A stretch of 64,000 nucleotides of DNA from Enoplolaimus lenunculus (lineage: Eukaryota > Nematoda > Enoplea > Enoplida > Thoracostomopsidae), in the NCBI GenBank assembly GCA_030248215.1, contig JASANG010003578.1:38310-102309 (forward strand), read 5' to 3'. Below the pieces are notes generated by a model. The model was not told the origin of the DNA. It was given only the letters and a program-made list of their open reading frames with translations, and made no database searches. The translations under genes and the position numbers were made by a program. Shown here in pieces: positions 51,001 to 63,119 of this stretch (its first letter is position 1; every line of letters starts with the position of its first letter).

Positions 51001-54000
51001 TTAATATTACACTCGCTACCAAGACTGCAGCTCTAATATTCGCCGCCGTCCTGTAATTAAGTGTCTTATTTAGTTGTCCTGACATATATCATTTAGCTTA
51101 GCTTAGGTCAAATGGCAACAAAAGTTCGGATTCGGTTTTGAAAAAGCCGAATCCAGCAAGATTCGAAAACATGTGTTTGTGTTTTAAAATTGAGTTGCAA
51201 CGACAGATGATTTTTTGCGAAAAATTTAGTACATGTGGTTGGAACTATAAACACTTCGTGTTACAATGAATTCTGATTTCTTGTATAGAACTAGATTCGA
51301 TAAGCATACGTGTCAATGTTCAACAGCTTCAATTTTATACAATGCTTTTATCTAAGTGAATAGATTTTTCAAAGTACAGGTTCGGATTCGGAATCAAATT
51401 GGGCCAAATTGCAATGAAATGATCGGATTCGAAATAAATTAACTCGTAGGTTCGGTTGAATGCGGTGCATGAGCGCCAACCAAGGGGCGAGTGGATGTCG
51501 GGCTCCGGTTTAATATCTAACAAATACCTCAGATCCATGCATACATATGGGATCAGGGTCCACACTGGTTACAACAGGAACTTTACAATATTTTACACAA
51601 GCATGGACACGACAGAAATGTGTTTAACGGTAACGAAAGTTTAATTTTTTAAAGCCTGTCTAGTACTAGGGTAGCCGCTCGTGTATATGTTTAATTTAAG
51701 TCTTCGGTAGTTGCATCCAGGTTCAACTCAGCACAATTGGGCCATTTTGCCGAGAATTTACTGGTCCAGATCCTGGTTCCTTGTATAGAAAGATCCGTGT
51801 GCGCGTCCGGTTATCTATTTATTAAATGTTAGTAAATCTAGAATTCGAATCGGTAATCTAGCAAAAAACGCAATTCACAATACATTATTCACGTCGGGGT
51901 AAGTGTTGTGCGTAACTAAAACAGGGCCAATACTTTTAAGGTTGAATAGACAAATATTTCCATAACGGTGACCTGGATTAGGAAAATACTGGTTTATGCA
52001 CTCACTACATCCATGAGTGTCCTTACGATCTACGATGCGTCTGCTGAATGCTGTGTACTTGAAAACCGTTTGCTCAGGACACGTAATCACTCATTGTAAC
52101 ACGACGCTCTGTTAGCAGTCCCGCCCTGGGTTCTGCCTTGTTCAGGCAAGGGCGTAAGAGCGCCACTGGTTACAAAATTCGGCTCGAATGTCATCATCAT
52201 GGCAAACAGCGAATAAGGCAAAAGTTCTTGATGGAAAATCTTGCCAGTAGGCAGCTAGCTACGTACACATTGTTCTCTGTATCTCGTTGGTGGGGTGGGC
52301 ATCCGCAGACCCGCACACTAAGTCCATCATGCCTCATGAGTTTGTGTTTGGAAAACTAATTGAAATGAATCGTTCCCAAAAACTTACGACCGTTTACGAA
52401 TGTTATGGTTTAAGTGTTACCCGTTTATAATAGAGAAATATGGTAATCCTATCAATTCTTTAAACACCTTGTATTAAACTAAAATCGGCATCCGTTTCGG
52501 CATCCGCAAAATTTAAAATATGAACCGAAATCGGTAAAAACTTTGGTATCTGAATATCATTAGAATCGACCCCCAAAAAACAAAAAACGGAGAATCCAGA
52601 TTATAAAATCACTTCCCAGGTCTGGCCTAGAACTTACATCGGGCTTAGTATCATCAGGATCATCGATATATTCTTTGTCATCCCAGTCTTCAGGCTTTTT
52701 CGCGTCAGGGTCTTTAATTTTCTTTGGTGGCAAGAAATCCTGAAACAACAAAGTGATATAGAAATTGACATACATACATACGTATATATTCGACAGTTTC
52801 AGAGTGTCCGCGGCATTTTGAGAACAATTTTTCCTGACTTCCAAGACAAAAATTACATTTTTCCCCTGATTTTTTGTACAAACAAGAATATTTTTCCTGA
52901 TTGAAAAACTTCTTTACATGTATCTAACAGTGTCGATCTTTTGAGAACACACACCCACTGCGAAAATTTCGGATATAAAGTGCTGTCAGTCCAAGCACTA
53001 TTAAATACAACATGGGATTCGACGCTATTTCAGGGCTGTGTTACTAAAATTATATTTGTATTATGTTGCAGATTCATCCTAATAACAATAGCCAGTCTGA
53101 CTTCCCTAATTAGCGGACGAAATGAGATTATCAAAAGGTTGTTGTGATGCGCTAGACCCAGCATTTTGCTATTATGCGCAGACAAAACGGATGAATTTAG
53201 GTTTCGAAAGTCTTACTGTACATTGAAATTCGCGTATACTAATCGAATGCATGCCTCAGAATAGGTGGTTACCAAAGTTATCAACAGTACAGACTGATTC
53301 TGCGTGGTGCATGAAGTACTCATCATAGGCATGAAACTCGTTATCTTTCAACAAATTTCTCTACGTCAATCGCGGCGATGTGATTGGGATAAGTTAACAC
53401 ACTATACTACTTAAACTTACCCAATCGCCTTCCAACTCTCCTTTTTGAGCCTCTTCGTTGTCAATCAGCACTTGATACGTATTGTCAGGCTTAACAATCA
53501 GTGTGTACACGTGCGTCATTTCATCATCTTTGCATCGAATATCTTTTTTGATGAGCAAATTTTTGTCTTTATAATTAAATATTACGTGAACTTTTTTGGT
53601 ACCCGGACCACAAATGTCAGGACCTGCAATTAAATGTAACCATATAATACGTCGGCGGTGATATACGAAATCATTCATTCAAACTTTTAGCGATTTTGTA
53701 GTTACTAAATTGTTAATTCAAAATGATTGCTTTTCATCTCGTGCTGTTTAGTACTTAAATAAGTTGCTGAACTAAAATATTTCATGAGTGATTTTGTGAG
53801 CTCAATGAAAACGAAAAAAGAAACTCGTTAAAACTAACTTAAGAAACGAAGTTTTAAAATTTATTCCAAATTTCTGTTACTGTTTCGGCAAAATTTACTT
53901 TAAGTAGCGAACCAGAAGAATTACGTATATAATCACACTCACCAAACATAATGTTATATTTTGTTTCGCCGTGAAAATCTGTCAAATCAGCATCGCCTGG

Positions 54001-57000
54001 CAACAGCTTTACGTAACCGCCACCACAATCGATGTTTTGTTCGTGTTTCACTGAAAACTGTATAACTAGCGGTTTGTCTTTGTTTGTGACTGATTTATCA
54101 AACTTTCGTGCCACCGAATAAAACCGTGCATCTTGTCCGGTTTGAATACCTAAAATAAGAGTAAATAAATATATTTAAATACCTTGGAATAAAAACACTG
54201 TATACTGCAGCTGTTAAATTTTCGTTTTATTAAGATATCCACCACCATTCAGCGTTGAATTGATATTTCTTCCTTGCTGGCATATAACAGAGACAAACTG
54301 AAGCACAAGCTACACTGTTGTAGTTTGGAAAAAAATTTCGAGGCGGGGGGCACAATCTGTTCTGCTATTATACATCTTTGTAATTTTGAACATGGTCACA
54401 GCACAGCTATAGAAGAAAGTTTTTTGTTTGGGAAATTTCCATAACAAAAGGGAAAACCTAACGTTTTAAAATACATTTCGGGAGAAGCCATCACAATCAC
54501 CCTACCTACGACGACCCTACACAGGTAGCAAAACCAACTGAACAACTCAAGCTCCGTTCCGACGGCTTCAGATTGTTTCTAATAGTCACCAATTTTTGGT
54601 CTGTCCGCCCTAGTCGCTACATAACGACAATCATCATCAGCCAATATTTAAAGCTTACACAATGCATACGTATTAACCCCCCCCCCGAATTTTGAATTTT
54701 TAAAAAATTTTCAATTAACGGTAGGTTTCCCTCATTGCGGTTTTTTGTGGACGCATATATTGACATACACTTTCAACCAGAGCTCAGAGATTCTTCTATT
54801 CTTCCGACGTTGGCTCATCTCAAAAAATTGATAAAAACACTTAGCGAACGATTGTGGAACACCGCGATCTGGCCATGCAGCGATTTGAGGAACAGAATAA
54901 CCTTTCCGGTTACCCAAAATTCTACTTTACAAAAGGAAATCCATGCACTTTGATTTTAATGCGACAAAGCACAAATAGTTGCATTTTCGCGTTTAGAACA
55001 TTTAAGACATCGTGTAAAAAAAGGGTCATCCACATTATAGCATCTACGTACGCTATGTTAAAAAATTCTCCAGTCTATTCGGTTTGTCGGTCTCAAAACA
55101 CTATAGCTTTGAATTAGGGTTGTACCGAAGGTGTTTTGAGACAGTGAGAGTTGCCCCGAGTCTGTTCGAAGGGTATGGGCACAGTAGCCAAGTGAGACCG
55201 CCCATCCCTGGCAGTAACGCAATCTTGTGCTGTAATTCGAAAGGTATGATTCCGGAGAGGATCATTTAAAAATCACCATCCGAAATTTTTTGTTTATAAA
55301 AAGTGCGGAATTTTTGCTTTTTAACAAAGCGACTTTCCGGCGGGTGGATCTAAATTTGACTCAGCGGGAAAATCGGAATTTTTAAAAAAATATTGCTGGT
55401 TGCAACATGCAACAGAAACAACACCTTAGACTGGCCTTTTAACGTTCGAAAACTGCGAAAATGTTTGGTTTAGGATTATATTATATTTTCACACTGTTGT
55501 TGTTGTTGTTTTCGTCGTCGTTGCCTCTAGACATCAGTTCGGGTTTTTGTTATTATTTGATGTTCACACTATTCAGTACATAGAACCACAACCCGACCGC
55601 AGCGTACTTATCAGTTTCAAACACAGCGCAAAAATCGATGTTTCCGTAACTGCTCTGATACATTTTCAATATCCAGTTCCGCGGTTCCATTTCCAATAAT
55701 TTTAACTGACGATTTTACTATGATTTTAACCATCAAGTTAAGTTAACATAATGACAAATCTTTCATATGAAATTTTCCTGCTCACACAGGTATGCATCAG
55801 ATTCGTTGTTTGGCTAACATCAACGTATGTTGTTAAATGCTCAGCCGAAAGATGGTGAAACAAGAATCATCATATGCCAATAATATAAAAGCGAAGGCGG
55901 TGTCTATGAGGTTTCTATCCCAAACACAACCCATGTTTGACAGATTTTCCGCCTAGTGCGCTACTACTGACTCACAACGCCTCACAACCAACTGCTGACT
56001 TTTTAGTTTTCATCCCTTACAAGAACCGCAGCAGTTGTAACATTTAAACATAAATACCGGACCCGAAGTTTCCAGTCAAAATTCGGACGAATTTTGCATA
56101 ACAGAAACCTGAACTTTGTCCGAAAAATCGTTAAAATGTAGATTTTGTCTTTATATTATATATACGTGCGTAAATTCAGCGACCGGGCCGGACTACGATC
56201 CTCTGGGAGTCGCGAAATCGTAATGGTAGGACAACGGGAGGAGACATGGCCTGAAAAGTGATGGCCCAAGGTCTGCGAAAAATATATGCTGAGTCTTCCG
56301 AGTTCACAAACCGGAAGTCTTCAGTAAAAATATCCGAAATATTCGAATATACAACTCTAACCTCAACATTAGACGTACATATGCATCTTGGTTACATATG
56401 TGCTATATACATAAGCAATTGTTTTATTTTGGCTCCGGTCTAAAGTGTGATGGTTGACTGTTGATAAGAAATACTAACAAAAGGGCCAATCATTTCCTTT
56501 CATAAACGAGCTATTTCGTAATACGCAATCGAAATAATGCTTATCACAAAATTTATTACCTATGTCTGCTTCCTTGTCTCCGTAGAACTTTCCTGCTGTC
56601 ACCTTCCATACCCCGTAATCACTCTTATGTTTTGATACCACCCAGTTTTCTTCAAACGACTTTTCTGAAACAATCGAACATTACAATGACGTAGTGTCGG
56701 TATATACTTTACAGGAACGGATACAGCATAGGAAACGGCAGTCGCTGAATACAATACAGACCAACGTAGTAGGTAACATATTCACAGTATACATAGTATA
56801 GTCCTGCTTAGAATTTTATATATCGCTTAAAATATATTTAGCATTGAAGAAACTTGTAAGCTATGGTACATACATAATTATGGAAAGAAATACGTTCCGT
56901 TCGGATGGAACTTACTTTGAAATACGGCACACAATCAATATACACAAAAAACCTAAAGCCAGGCCCTGAATTCTCAGGTATGTTAGCGGTTGTCAGTCTA

Positions 57001-57754
57001 GGTAGGAACCGAGACATCAGACCTTTCTACTAAGCAGCTGGAAAAGCGAGCTAGAGCAGGAATGCGAACTCTCAGCCTACGGATCCTTAAGCGAACACTC
57101 TACCACTGCGCTACGCAGCCCGCCTCTCCAACTGCATTTTTCGTCGACTATATGTGTCGACCGTACACCACAATGTGCATTGCATTTATTGCATATGCAC
57201 CAGGACAAGCATGTCTCACATGCTTACATGCCCTTATTTTCAACAAGGTCGTCCCTTGACCGTCCATCCTATTTTCGACTGGATAGCGTGCTCATAGCGC
57301 CGCAATTTTCCATTGCGCTCACGGCGTGGCACCCATGTCAGTCTAGGTAGGAACCGGGACATCAGACCTTTCTACTAAGCAGCTGGAAAAGCGAGCTAGA
57401 GCAGGAATGCGAACTCTCAGCCTACGGATCCTTAAGTGAACACTCTACCACTGCGCTACGCAGCCCGCCTCTCCAACTGCATTTTTCGTCGACTATATGT
57501 GTCGACCGTACACCACAATGTGCATTGCATTTATTGCATATGCACCAGGACAAGCATGTCTCACATGCTTACAGCGGTTAACGCCTGTCCTACTTCAGTG
57601 CCAATTTTGAGATTTGCAATTGCAGGTGGAATATGGGCCGAGATACATACAACAAAAATTTCGAATCCAGCTTACCGTCAGGAAACGTTTCCTTGAAATA
57701 TATTTCCGCAAATGCAACAGCGGCAGTAAGTAAAACTGTGTATAGCTTTAACAT
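48100..57754 (-). CDS. CALR: Calreticulin
   Basis: ER-lumen lectin chaperone and calcium store for newly made glycoproteins. Eleven minus-strand exons, 1236 nt, 411 residues: 57754-57676, 56664-56560, 54149-53943, 53623-53421, 52739-52638, 50676-50563, 50084-49941, 49579-49487, 49267-49183, 48829-48759, 48132-48100; all junctions keep frame. Signal peptide about 1-16 ([16 protein letters not shown]), mature start EIYFKETF. The N/lectin domain has [15 protein letters not shown] and the disulfide partner in [13 protein letters not shown]-domain: three A-type repeats ([41 protein letters not shown]) and three B-type ([39 protein letters not shown]). The Lys/Glu then Asp/Glu-rich tail ends in KDEL, the ER-retrieval signal. 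Length is normal for the family. Intron 1 holds an inverted SINE dimer and intron 9 a hAT-like MITE. Confidence 0.97.
48967..49136. mobile_element. Short hAT-like MITE in calreticulin intron 9
   Basis: 170 bp from CAGGGTGCCAACGGAATTAC to ATCCCGGTCCTACCCTG. The flanking 8-mers ACTGCAGC and ATTGCTAC match 5 of 8. It shares CATGCCACCAAAAAATTCAT with the family at 25543 and 21619. It lies 46 bp from the donor of exon 9. Confidence 0.6.
51110..51470. repeat. GGATTCGG-type repeat in calreticulin intron 5
   Basis: GTTCGGATTCGGTTTTG and AAAAGCCGAATCCAGCAAG at the left, GGTTCGGATTCGGAATC and GGTTCGGTTG at the right, as in 15945-16195. Termini not resolved. Confidence 0.45.
52370..52560 (-). repeat. 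CGGCATCGG-family repeat fragment in calreticulin intron 5
   Basis: AATTGAAATGAATCGTTCCC and AAAATCGGCATCCGTTTCGG match the family at 13385-13735 and 60285-60540, in minus orientation with a shortened middle. Confidence 0.5.
56993..57575 (-). repeat. Tandem SINE family-1 dimer in calreticulin intron 1
   Basis: Two direct units with period about 345 bp, inverse to the cluster at 6541-7153. Each contains, on the minus strand, GCATGTGAGACATGCTTG, GTCGACGAAAAATGCAGTT, GGGCTGCGTAGCGCAGTGG and GCTTTTCCAGCTGCTTAG. The junction carries the second tRNA-like head (CACGCCGTGAGCGCAATGG). The units are about as similar to each other as to the 6.5-kb copies by eye. Confidence 0.75.
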
Positions 57755-58008
57755 TATGACGTCTAGAAGATATAAATAGGTACAATTGATTGTAACGGGC
57801 TTCCTACAGATATTTTCTGATCCAGAAAAAAACGTACGTGTTAATTTTTGCCGTAATTACATTGGCAAACTACCAAATCTTAAAAACGGGATTAACTTTT
57901 TAAAAATCATAACAAGACCATAATTGGAAAATGCCAAAAGCAAACGCCGTTTCACGCATTCCAGCACAGACAACACACTCGAGGGTTACGTGTTCTTCGC
58001 CAAGCTGA

Positions 58009-58027
58009 CCAATCAAAAACTGCCAAC
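58009..58027 (+). promoter_or_regulatory. ERSE-like site 1 (CCAAT-N9-CCAAC)
   Basis: CCAAT followed after exactly nine bases by CCAAC, about 255 bp upstream of the calreticulin ATG. The known ER-stress element is CCAAT-N9-CCACG (NF-Y plus ATF6/XBP1), and mammalian calreticulin promoters carry it. The second half matches only 3 of 5, so NF-Y binding is more credible than ATF6 binding. Confidence 0.35.
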
Positions 58028-58117
58028 AAAAATACCATACTACCATTGGATTAAAACTTTACTTTGAAATGATTAGCAAATGGTCGTAACACACATTTTT
58101 GGGCTTTATTTAGCTAA

Positions 58118-58136
58118 CCAATCAATTCGTGCCACA
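58118..58136 (+). promoter_or_regulatory. ERSE-like site 2 (CCAAT-N9-CCACA)
   Basis: CCAAT, nine bases, then CCACA, about 365 bp upstream of the calreticulin ATG and 109 bp from the first site. It matches the ER-stress element in spacing and at 9 of its 10 fixed positions. Function is inferred from motif and gene context only. Confidence 0.45.
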
Positions 58137-58539
58137 TAAAATGATGATCAATCTGTGTAGTCGCATTTAGTTCAATTTCCTTGGAAAACTTTTCCAGTTT
58201 TGAAATACATTTGCAACCTATTTCACATGCCTACAACACAGCACAATTACCAAATTTTAGATCCAAAATTTTCCTAAAAGGGTGTGATTTAACTCACGAG
58301 CGAATCAATGGAGAAACCGAACGTCATTTCAGTACTATGTTCAAAATCTGAAGGCCGCTGTTGGGGAATGGGATTCGTAAACTTATGTTATATTAGGAAC
58401 AGGCTAGTTTTATATTCAATGGTAAGCAATGGCTGGGATGTAGAGACATGACATCAAATTCCACCATAAAGTCGAAACATTTACATAGTTTTGTACTTTT
58501 GACCTTTGAACCGGCGGTTTTCAACAGATATTTCAGGCA

Positions 58540-58690
58540 TATTTTTAAAAGTTTACAAAGACTGGTGAATATTTGCACGCCTCAATTGTGTTGGCAGAAA
58601 AAAGACATCTTTGAAACTTTTATTTTAATTCCTGTTTTCGTTATTATGATCTCCTACCAATGTCGTTCCCGTTTTGCTTCTTTTTATAGC
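58540..58690 (+). repeat. Dispersed repeat with GGTGAATATTTGCAC core
   Basis: CTGGTGAATATTTGCACG, TCAATTGTGTTGGCAGAAAA and ACATCTTTGAAA match 8345-8480 in order, and 46340-46460 more loosely. Confidence 0.55.
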
Positions 58691-58945
58691 CCTGTTGTAT
58701 TGCACATATGATTATCGGGCAATAGGTCTTGTATCTTTAGAACTGGAGCACTTTTATCTTAAAACTTTATCACATTTTGCCTATCTTGTACGCACTGCTA
58801 TGCAGGTATTGAAATCTGTAGTTGCATTCAAATTTGAAAATGTGTTGGCAACTATGACACTTATTTGTGAAAATATGGATCTGAATAAAAATGAAAATCT
58901 AGGGTCCGTATTTTCAACACCACCCGCCGAAACCCGCCGAAAACC

Positions 58946-59132
58946 CAAACCAAAAAAAAAAAAACAAAACAAAAAAAACAACAGCGAAACACAAGAACAA
59001 CAAAAGAAAAAAAAAAAAAGAAACAAAAAAAAAGAAAAAAAAAAAAAAGAAAAAAAAAAAAAAAACAACACAACAAAAACCAAACACAAAAAAAAACACA
59101 AAAACAAAAAACAACCAAAAACAAAACAAAAA

Positions 59133-59203
<71 letters not shown>
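58946..59203 (+). repeat. A-rich low-complexity tract
   Basis: About 250 bp of A-runs interrupted by C and G, ending in roughly 65 uninterrupted A. It produces a Lys-rich open frame that is not a gene. It may be an expanded microsatellite or a retroposon tail; the length of the pure A-run may be an assembly estimate. Confidence 0.85.
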
Positions 59204-59205
<2 letters not shown>

Positions 59206-59207
59206 CA

Positions 59208-59360
59208 CTCTATAAAAACAATTTACTTAAAATTGAGGAGTATAATTTTACTTAAATTATTTTACGCATAATTCTACTTAATATTAAGTAAATATTCACT
59301 GATGTTTTCGGAATAAGTAAAAATACTGTTGCGATTATTTTAAGTAAAACAACACTACGT
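59208..59360. repeat. TTTACTTAA palindromic repeat, copy 1
   Basis: Several TTTACTTAA/TTAAGTAAA motifs in both orientations, including ACTTAATATTAAGTAAAT. A larger array of the same motif lies at 63120-63355. Confidence 0.6.
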
Positions 59361-60284
59361 GGTTTTTCAAGAATTTTATCTTATTTCATTGTTTTGTCTT
59401 TTGTATTCAATTATTAAGAAAAGACGGAGTTCCCGAAGATATCTGCTATATTTACAGGTTCAGAGATAACTAGTGACTTGAGGTAAGGTGATTATAGGAC
59501 TAAAATTCAGTTACATGAATTAGCAAACGGATTAGGTACATAAGTCTATATGAACCTCGAAATCAGTGCAGTTCATGACTTAGATTAATAAAATCAGGTA
59601 AATATTTTTTCTGAAAGCTAACTGATCTTAGCGATCATGGACGGTTTACTGACACAAACATCGTGTAACATTTTACCGTCATAATTGTAATATAATAGCC
59701 CGAGCAAACCTATACCACGATGTTCAAGCCTGCGCCTTAAACTCAGTGTCAAATGTTCTGCTTGAAGTAATCCAATAAAACTCTGCGATTGCTAGTCTAC
59801 TAAGTAAGAAGTTTCAATGCTGTGCATTCCTTAAAACCATGTCTTCTCAGCAACGGCATCATTTTATATAGTAAAGATATTAATAATATGTTGTACACTG
59901 TTTGAATTCTCAGCCGAAAGCATAAGAATAAAGTAGCTGACGTCAAACATAACGCATTGTTTACATTACGTGCGGCTTTTATTTTAACCAACTAATCAAC
60001 AGAAATTATACTTTTGTATTCGTTATTGATTTACTTAGCTAGTGAATTGCGCTTTGTACTTGTAGTCGCAATGTAGCGCTGAGATTTAAGCGTATCCAAC
60101 ATTTACAAATTTGATGCTTTGATGTTTGCCATTATATTTATACCTCCTTGGATCAGAAATTGGTACATTACGAATTATCAAAACTGATTTCATTCTAGAA
60201 TGTCTCAGATGTCAACTTGTTTAAATGGTGCGTCACAGATAAAATATATGTGTAGGAAAAAAAGTATTCATGTATATTTTGGGG
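59361..60284. other. Intergenic, nothing recognised
   Basis: AT-rich sequence without supported exons, RNA genes or clear inverted ends. Confidence 0.4.
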
Positions 60285-60540
60285 ATGTGACGATTAATCG
60301 GTATCAGTAATAATCGACACTTTTTGTGAGTATCCGCAACGGCACTACAAAAGGTTGCAGATTCTTTGCCGATACATTTTGCACATAACAGTGAGTTGGA
60401 AGGCTATATATCAATTTCGCTTTTTGGTGTATATCGGTGCGTTTCATTACGAAAACTGTAAACTCTCGCGTTTGTGTTTGAAAAAATCAACTGAAATGAA
60501 CTGTTCTCAAAGTTATAATCGATTATGATGGTTAGGGTTT
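60285..60540 (+). repeat. CGGCATCGG-family repeat, plus-strand copy
   Basis: GACGATTAATCGGTATCAG, ATAATCGACACTTTTTGTGA, TTGCACATAACAGTGAGTTG and GAAATGAACTGTTCTCAAAG follow the order of the minus-strand copy at 13385-13735. Confidence 0.6.
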
Positions 60541-60921
60541 AGGTCTTCGCATTTATAATGAGTAATGGTGTAATGTAGTAATATGTCTGGTTTCAAGCAT
60601 TGTGTTTATAAAAGTGCTGAAGTCAGTCGCAACAGTCAATCAAAATTCTGCTGATGTGAAGTTTGTTCTATCGAAGAGGATATGAAATGTGAGTTGCATG
60701 CTTGAACGTAAAATAAGTACACATGTACTTTGTATCGTGCATGCCCGTGTGCTGCTGGAACCAGTTACCGAAAAATTAATTTTTAACTCAATTTTACTCA
60801 CTATATTATACGCAGCATACCACGTTTTCAGCATTTCTCATAAAAGCGTGTTAATATGCAACATTTTACCACTTAAATTGTAGCATATAACACTTTTTTA
60901 AAAATTCTTCGTCGAGGGTTT

Positions 60922-62028
60922 CAGGGTGAGACCGGATATCAAAAAATGACGTGCTGGAGCCGGCTAATTACCTGCGTAATTCAAATCTAATACTTAGTAA
61001 ATTGCATTTAAATATCCAAAAACGGGAATCTCAGTCTCAATCTCAGTATACGTATTAGTCTTTAGATTTTGAAAAGTCTTAGGTTTAGAAACTTCGGATA
61101 GTTATTTTATAATCGATACAGGAATGCCGACAGGTGGTTAACTCAAAACGGTGGAACATACGCTAAAGCTGGGAGTTTCGTGAAGCGTTTTATGTTTTGT
61201 GCTCTGGGGTCGAAAGGTACTCAAACATTACCAGCATTGCACAAAATTAGATGTTGAACCTGGTTAATATCCGGTTTTGCTAAAAATTTCCTATCAGGCT
61301 ACTGTTCCTGTATCCTGTAAAATTAATGTTTTGCAGATTCTTGGTACATATGATATTGCGGAAGCTGCATAAATTTGTTTCAGTGGGAGTACGTTTAGCA
61401 TTGAAAATTTATACATTAATTGATTTTAGCGGAAGTTTGTGGCACATGGAGCGGGGTGTAGATGATATTGTGATCTATGAGGACGGCGGTACAGTTTTTG
61501 CTAGCGGAGAATTGGGTCTTTTCTGCCGATGTGTTTTGAGCCGACGATTGAGGACGGTGGCAATGTATTTGCTAGCGGAGGATTGGGTCTTGACTCTGGC
61601 GATCTGTTTTGAGCCGACGATAAAGGCGAAGGTATTTTAGCGTATTATATTTTGTAAGGGTCGAAAGGAGGATGTCCATCGATCCGACGAGGATTTCAAA
61701 ATCGCTGAACCGATTTTGATTAACTTTTTCTTTAGAAATTTATTATGGGGGTGCTTTACCTTGCATTGGATTTTTAAAAGCTAAGGAGTTTGTCAGCTAT
61801 AGGTATATTTGAAGAATTGTATCATACATGTGTAAATTTGTACTTCTTACAGGAGTTAAAGTTTGTAACGGAAATTCCTTAGATATCATATTCCGCGGAA
61901 GAAAAAATAGTTGACTACGTTTTGATATTTGAATGCCGTTTAGAGTTAGATTTAGATTAACATCCGGATCAGGCCGGATATTATTAAATCATGCGGCTCC
62001 GGCATTTTTGGTATCCTGTCGCACCCTA
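60922..62028. mobile_element. hAT-like element, ~1.1 kb, CAGGGTGaGACCGGATA ends
   Basis: Left CAGGGTGAGACCGGATATCA and right TGGTATCCTGTCGCACCCTA are inverse with few changes (GAC, GGATA and CAAAAA shared). Inside are further CCGGAT pieces and a 71-bp tandem duplication. The flanking 8-mers do not match. The open frame at 61326-61640 lies inside and has no recognised similarity. Confidence 0.55.
61479..61620 (+). repeat. 71-bp direct duplication
   Basis: Two adjacent 71-bp units sharing GAGGACGG, TTTGCTAGCGGAG, ATTGGGTCTT and GTTTTGAGCCGACGAT. Divergence is about 15 percent by eye. Confidence 0.75.
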
Positions 62029-62589
62029 GTTGCAATAGTGAATTTTGTTTTAGCTGTGCACGAAACGAGCAAAGGTCAGAAACAGGTTGTTCCACCAATT
62101 TAAATATGGTTACGACGTATGGTCGCTACACCCTTGGCCTGCACATGTCTTACTCAGAAATAACTGCTGTGTCAAAATGTTGGCTGAAGGTAGATAGGAA
62201 AACAATACCTACCTACCCGGAAAGACGTAATCAATCTCCAATCAAATGTTATTCAAGTGAAAAGACTCATGTCTGCCAAATATAAACGCAAGAACTCAGT
62301 AAAAAGTAATCTAAAATTGTTCGATGCGAAATAATTAGAACAAAGTTGATCCTCAATAAATAGTATATTTTAATTGTATTGTTTAAACATAAAACATGTC
62401 CCAACTATTACAGCCAAATATCAGTATTCCGCATCCATGATGTTGATAACTATCCGTTTCCAATATGTTACTATCTGTCTGCATTCTAACTGAGGCATTT
62501 CGGCATTGAATGAAATAGATACTAAATTATTGTTAAGCGCATTGCATCTATAACTATGGGAGCTAAGTTACTTTTAGTGTCGCAACAGT

Positions 62590-62985
62590 AGATTAAGCGT
62601 ATTCCTAAGTCTAAGCCTAAACAAAAAAATGTAGTCTAGAATGTAAGCCTACTCTTTTACAGACCCACCACAAACCGGGACAGCGTAAAAGCAACATGGG
62701 CCACTATGAGCATAAAAAGAACAGAATTTCCAGTACATGCATTGCGCAACAAGATATCAATATGTACTAGAAAACTATATATCCGGTTAAATCTCAAATT
62801 AGCAGTTTGTTAATTGAGAGCAGTGCAAGATTAAACCTGTTTCAAACCGATTTCTGGGCACATTTTCCGGCGGAGCTGTAATAGAGTCAGTTTTTAATCT
62901 TTAGACTAACTTTTTTGCTTAGGCTTAGGAATATACTTACTACTGATCCGGCCCTGTTCTGTGCATGGGCCCATTTCTTTGTCTG
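62590..62985. repeat. Fragments of the GTAAAGA/CTTAGG MITE family
   Basis: TATTCCTAAGTCTAAGCC, then TTTTACAGACCCACCA (also seen inverted near 44690), then TTAGACTAACTTTTTTGCTTAG and GGCCCTGTTCTGTGCATGGGCC. Probably one or two decayed copies of the family at 3872 and 44220. Confidence 0.5.
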
Positions 62986-63119
62986 TTAGTTCTGTATGCA
63001 AATCTGGATTTTCGTTGCTAATTTTCTTCAGTGCCTTGTGGTTTTGTATCTTGTTTTAAATAAATCTATTGCAAAGTTTTGCTTCAGGGCTGTTAAGGCA
63101 AGTGCAGGAACCTAAGACA

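Larger units (their letters stand above)
57755..58540. promoter_or_regulatory. Calreticulin upstream region
   Basis: Sequence upstream of the calreticulin start codon (minus-strand gene). It contains two CCAAT boxes, listed separately. No clear TATA box at a useful distance; the transcription start is unknown. Confidence 0.4.

Noticed and set aside
58674-59255. 193-codon Lys-rich open frame
   Set aside because: It results from the A-rich tract; no start context, splice signals or domain.
61326-61640. 104-codon open frame as a gene
   Set aside because: It lies within a hAT-like element and over a 71-bp duplication that shifts frame; no similarity seen.
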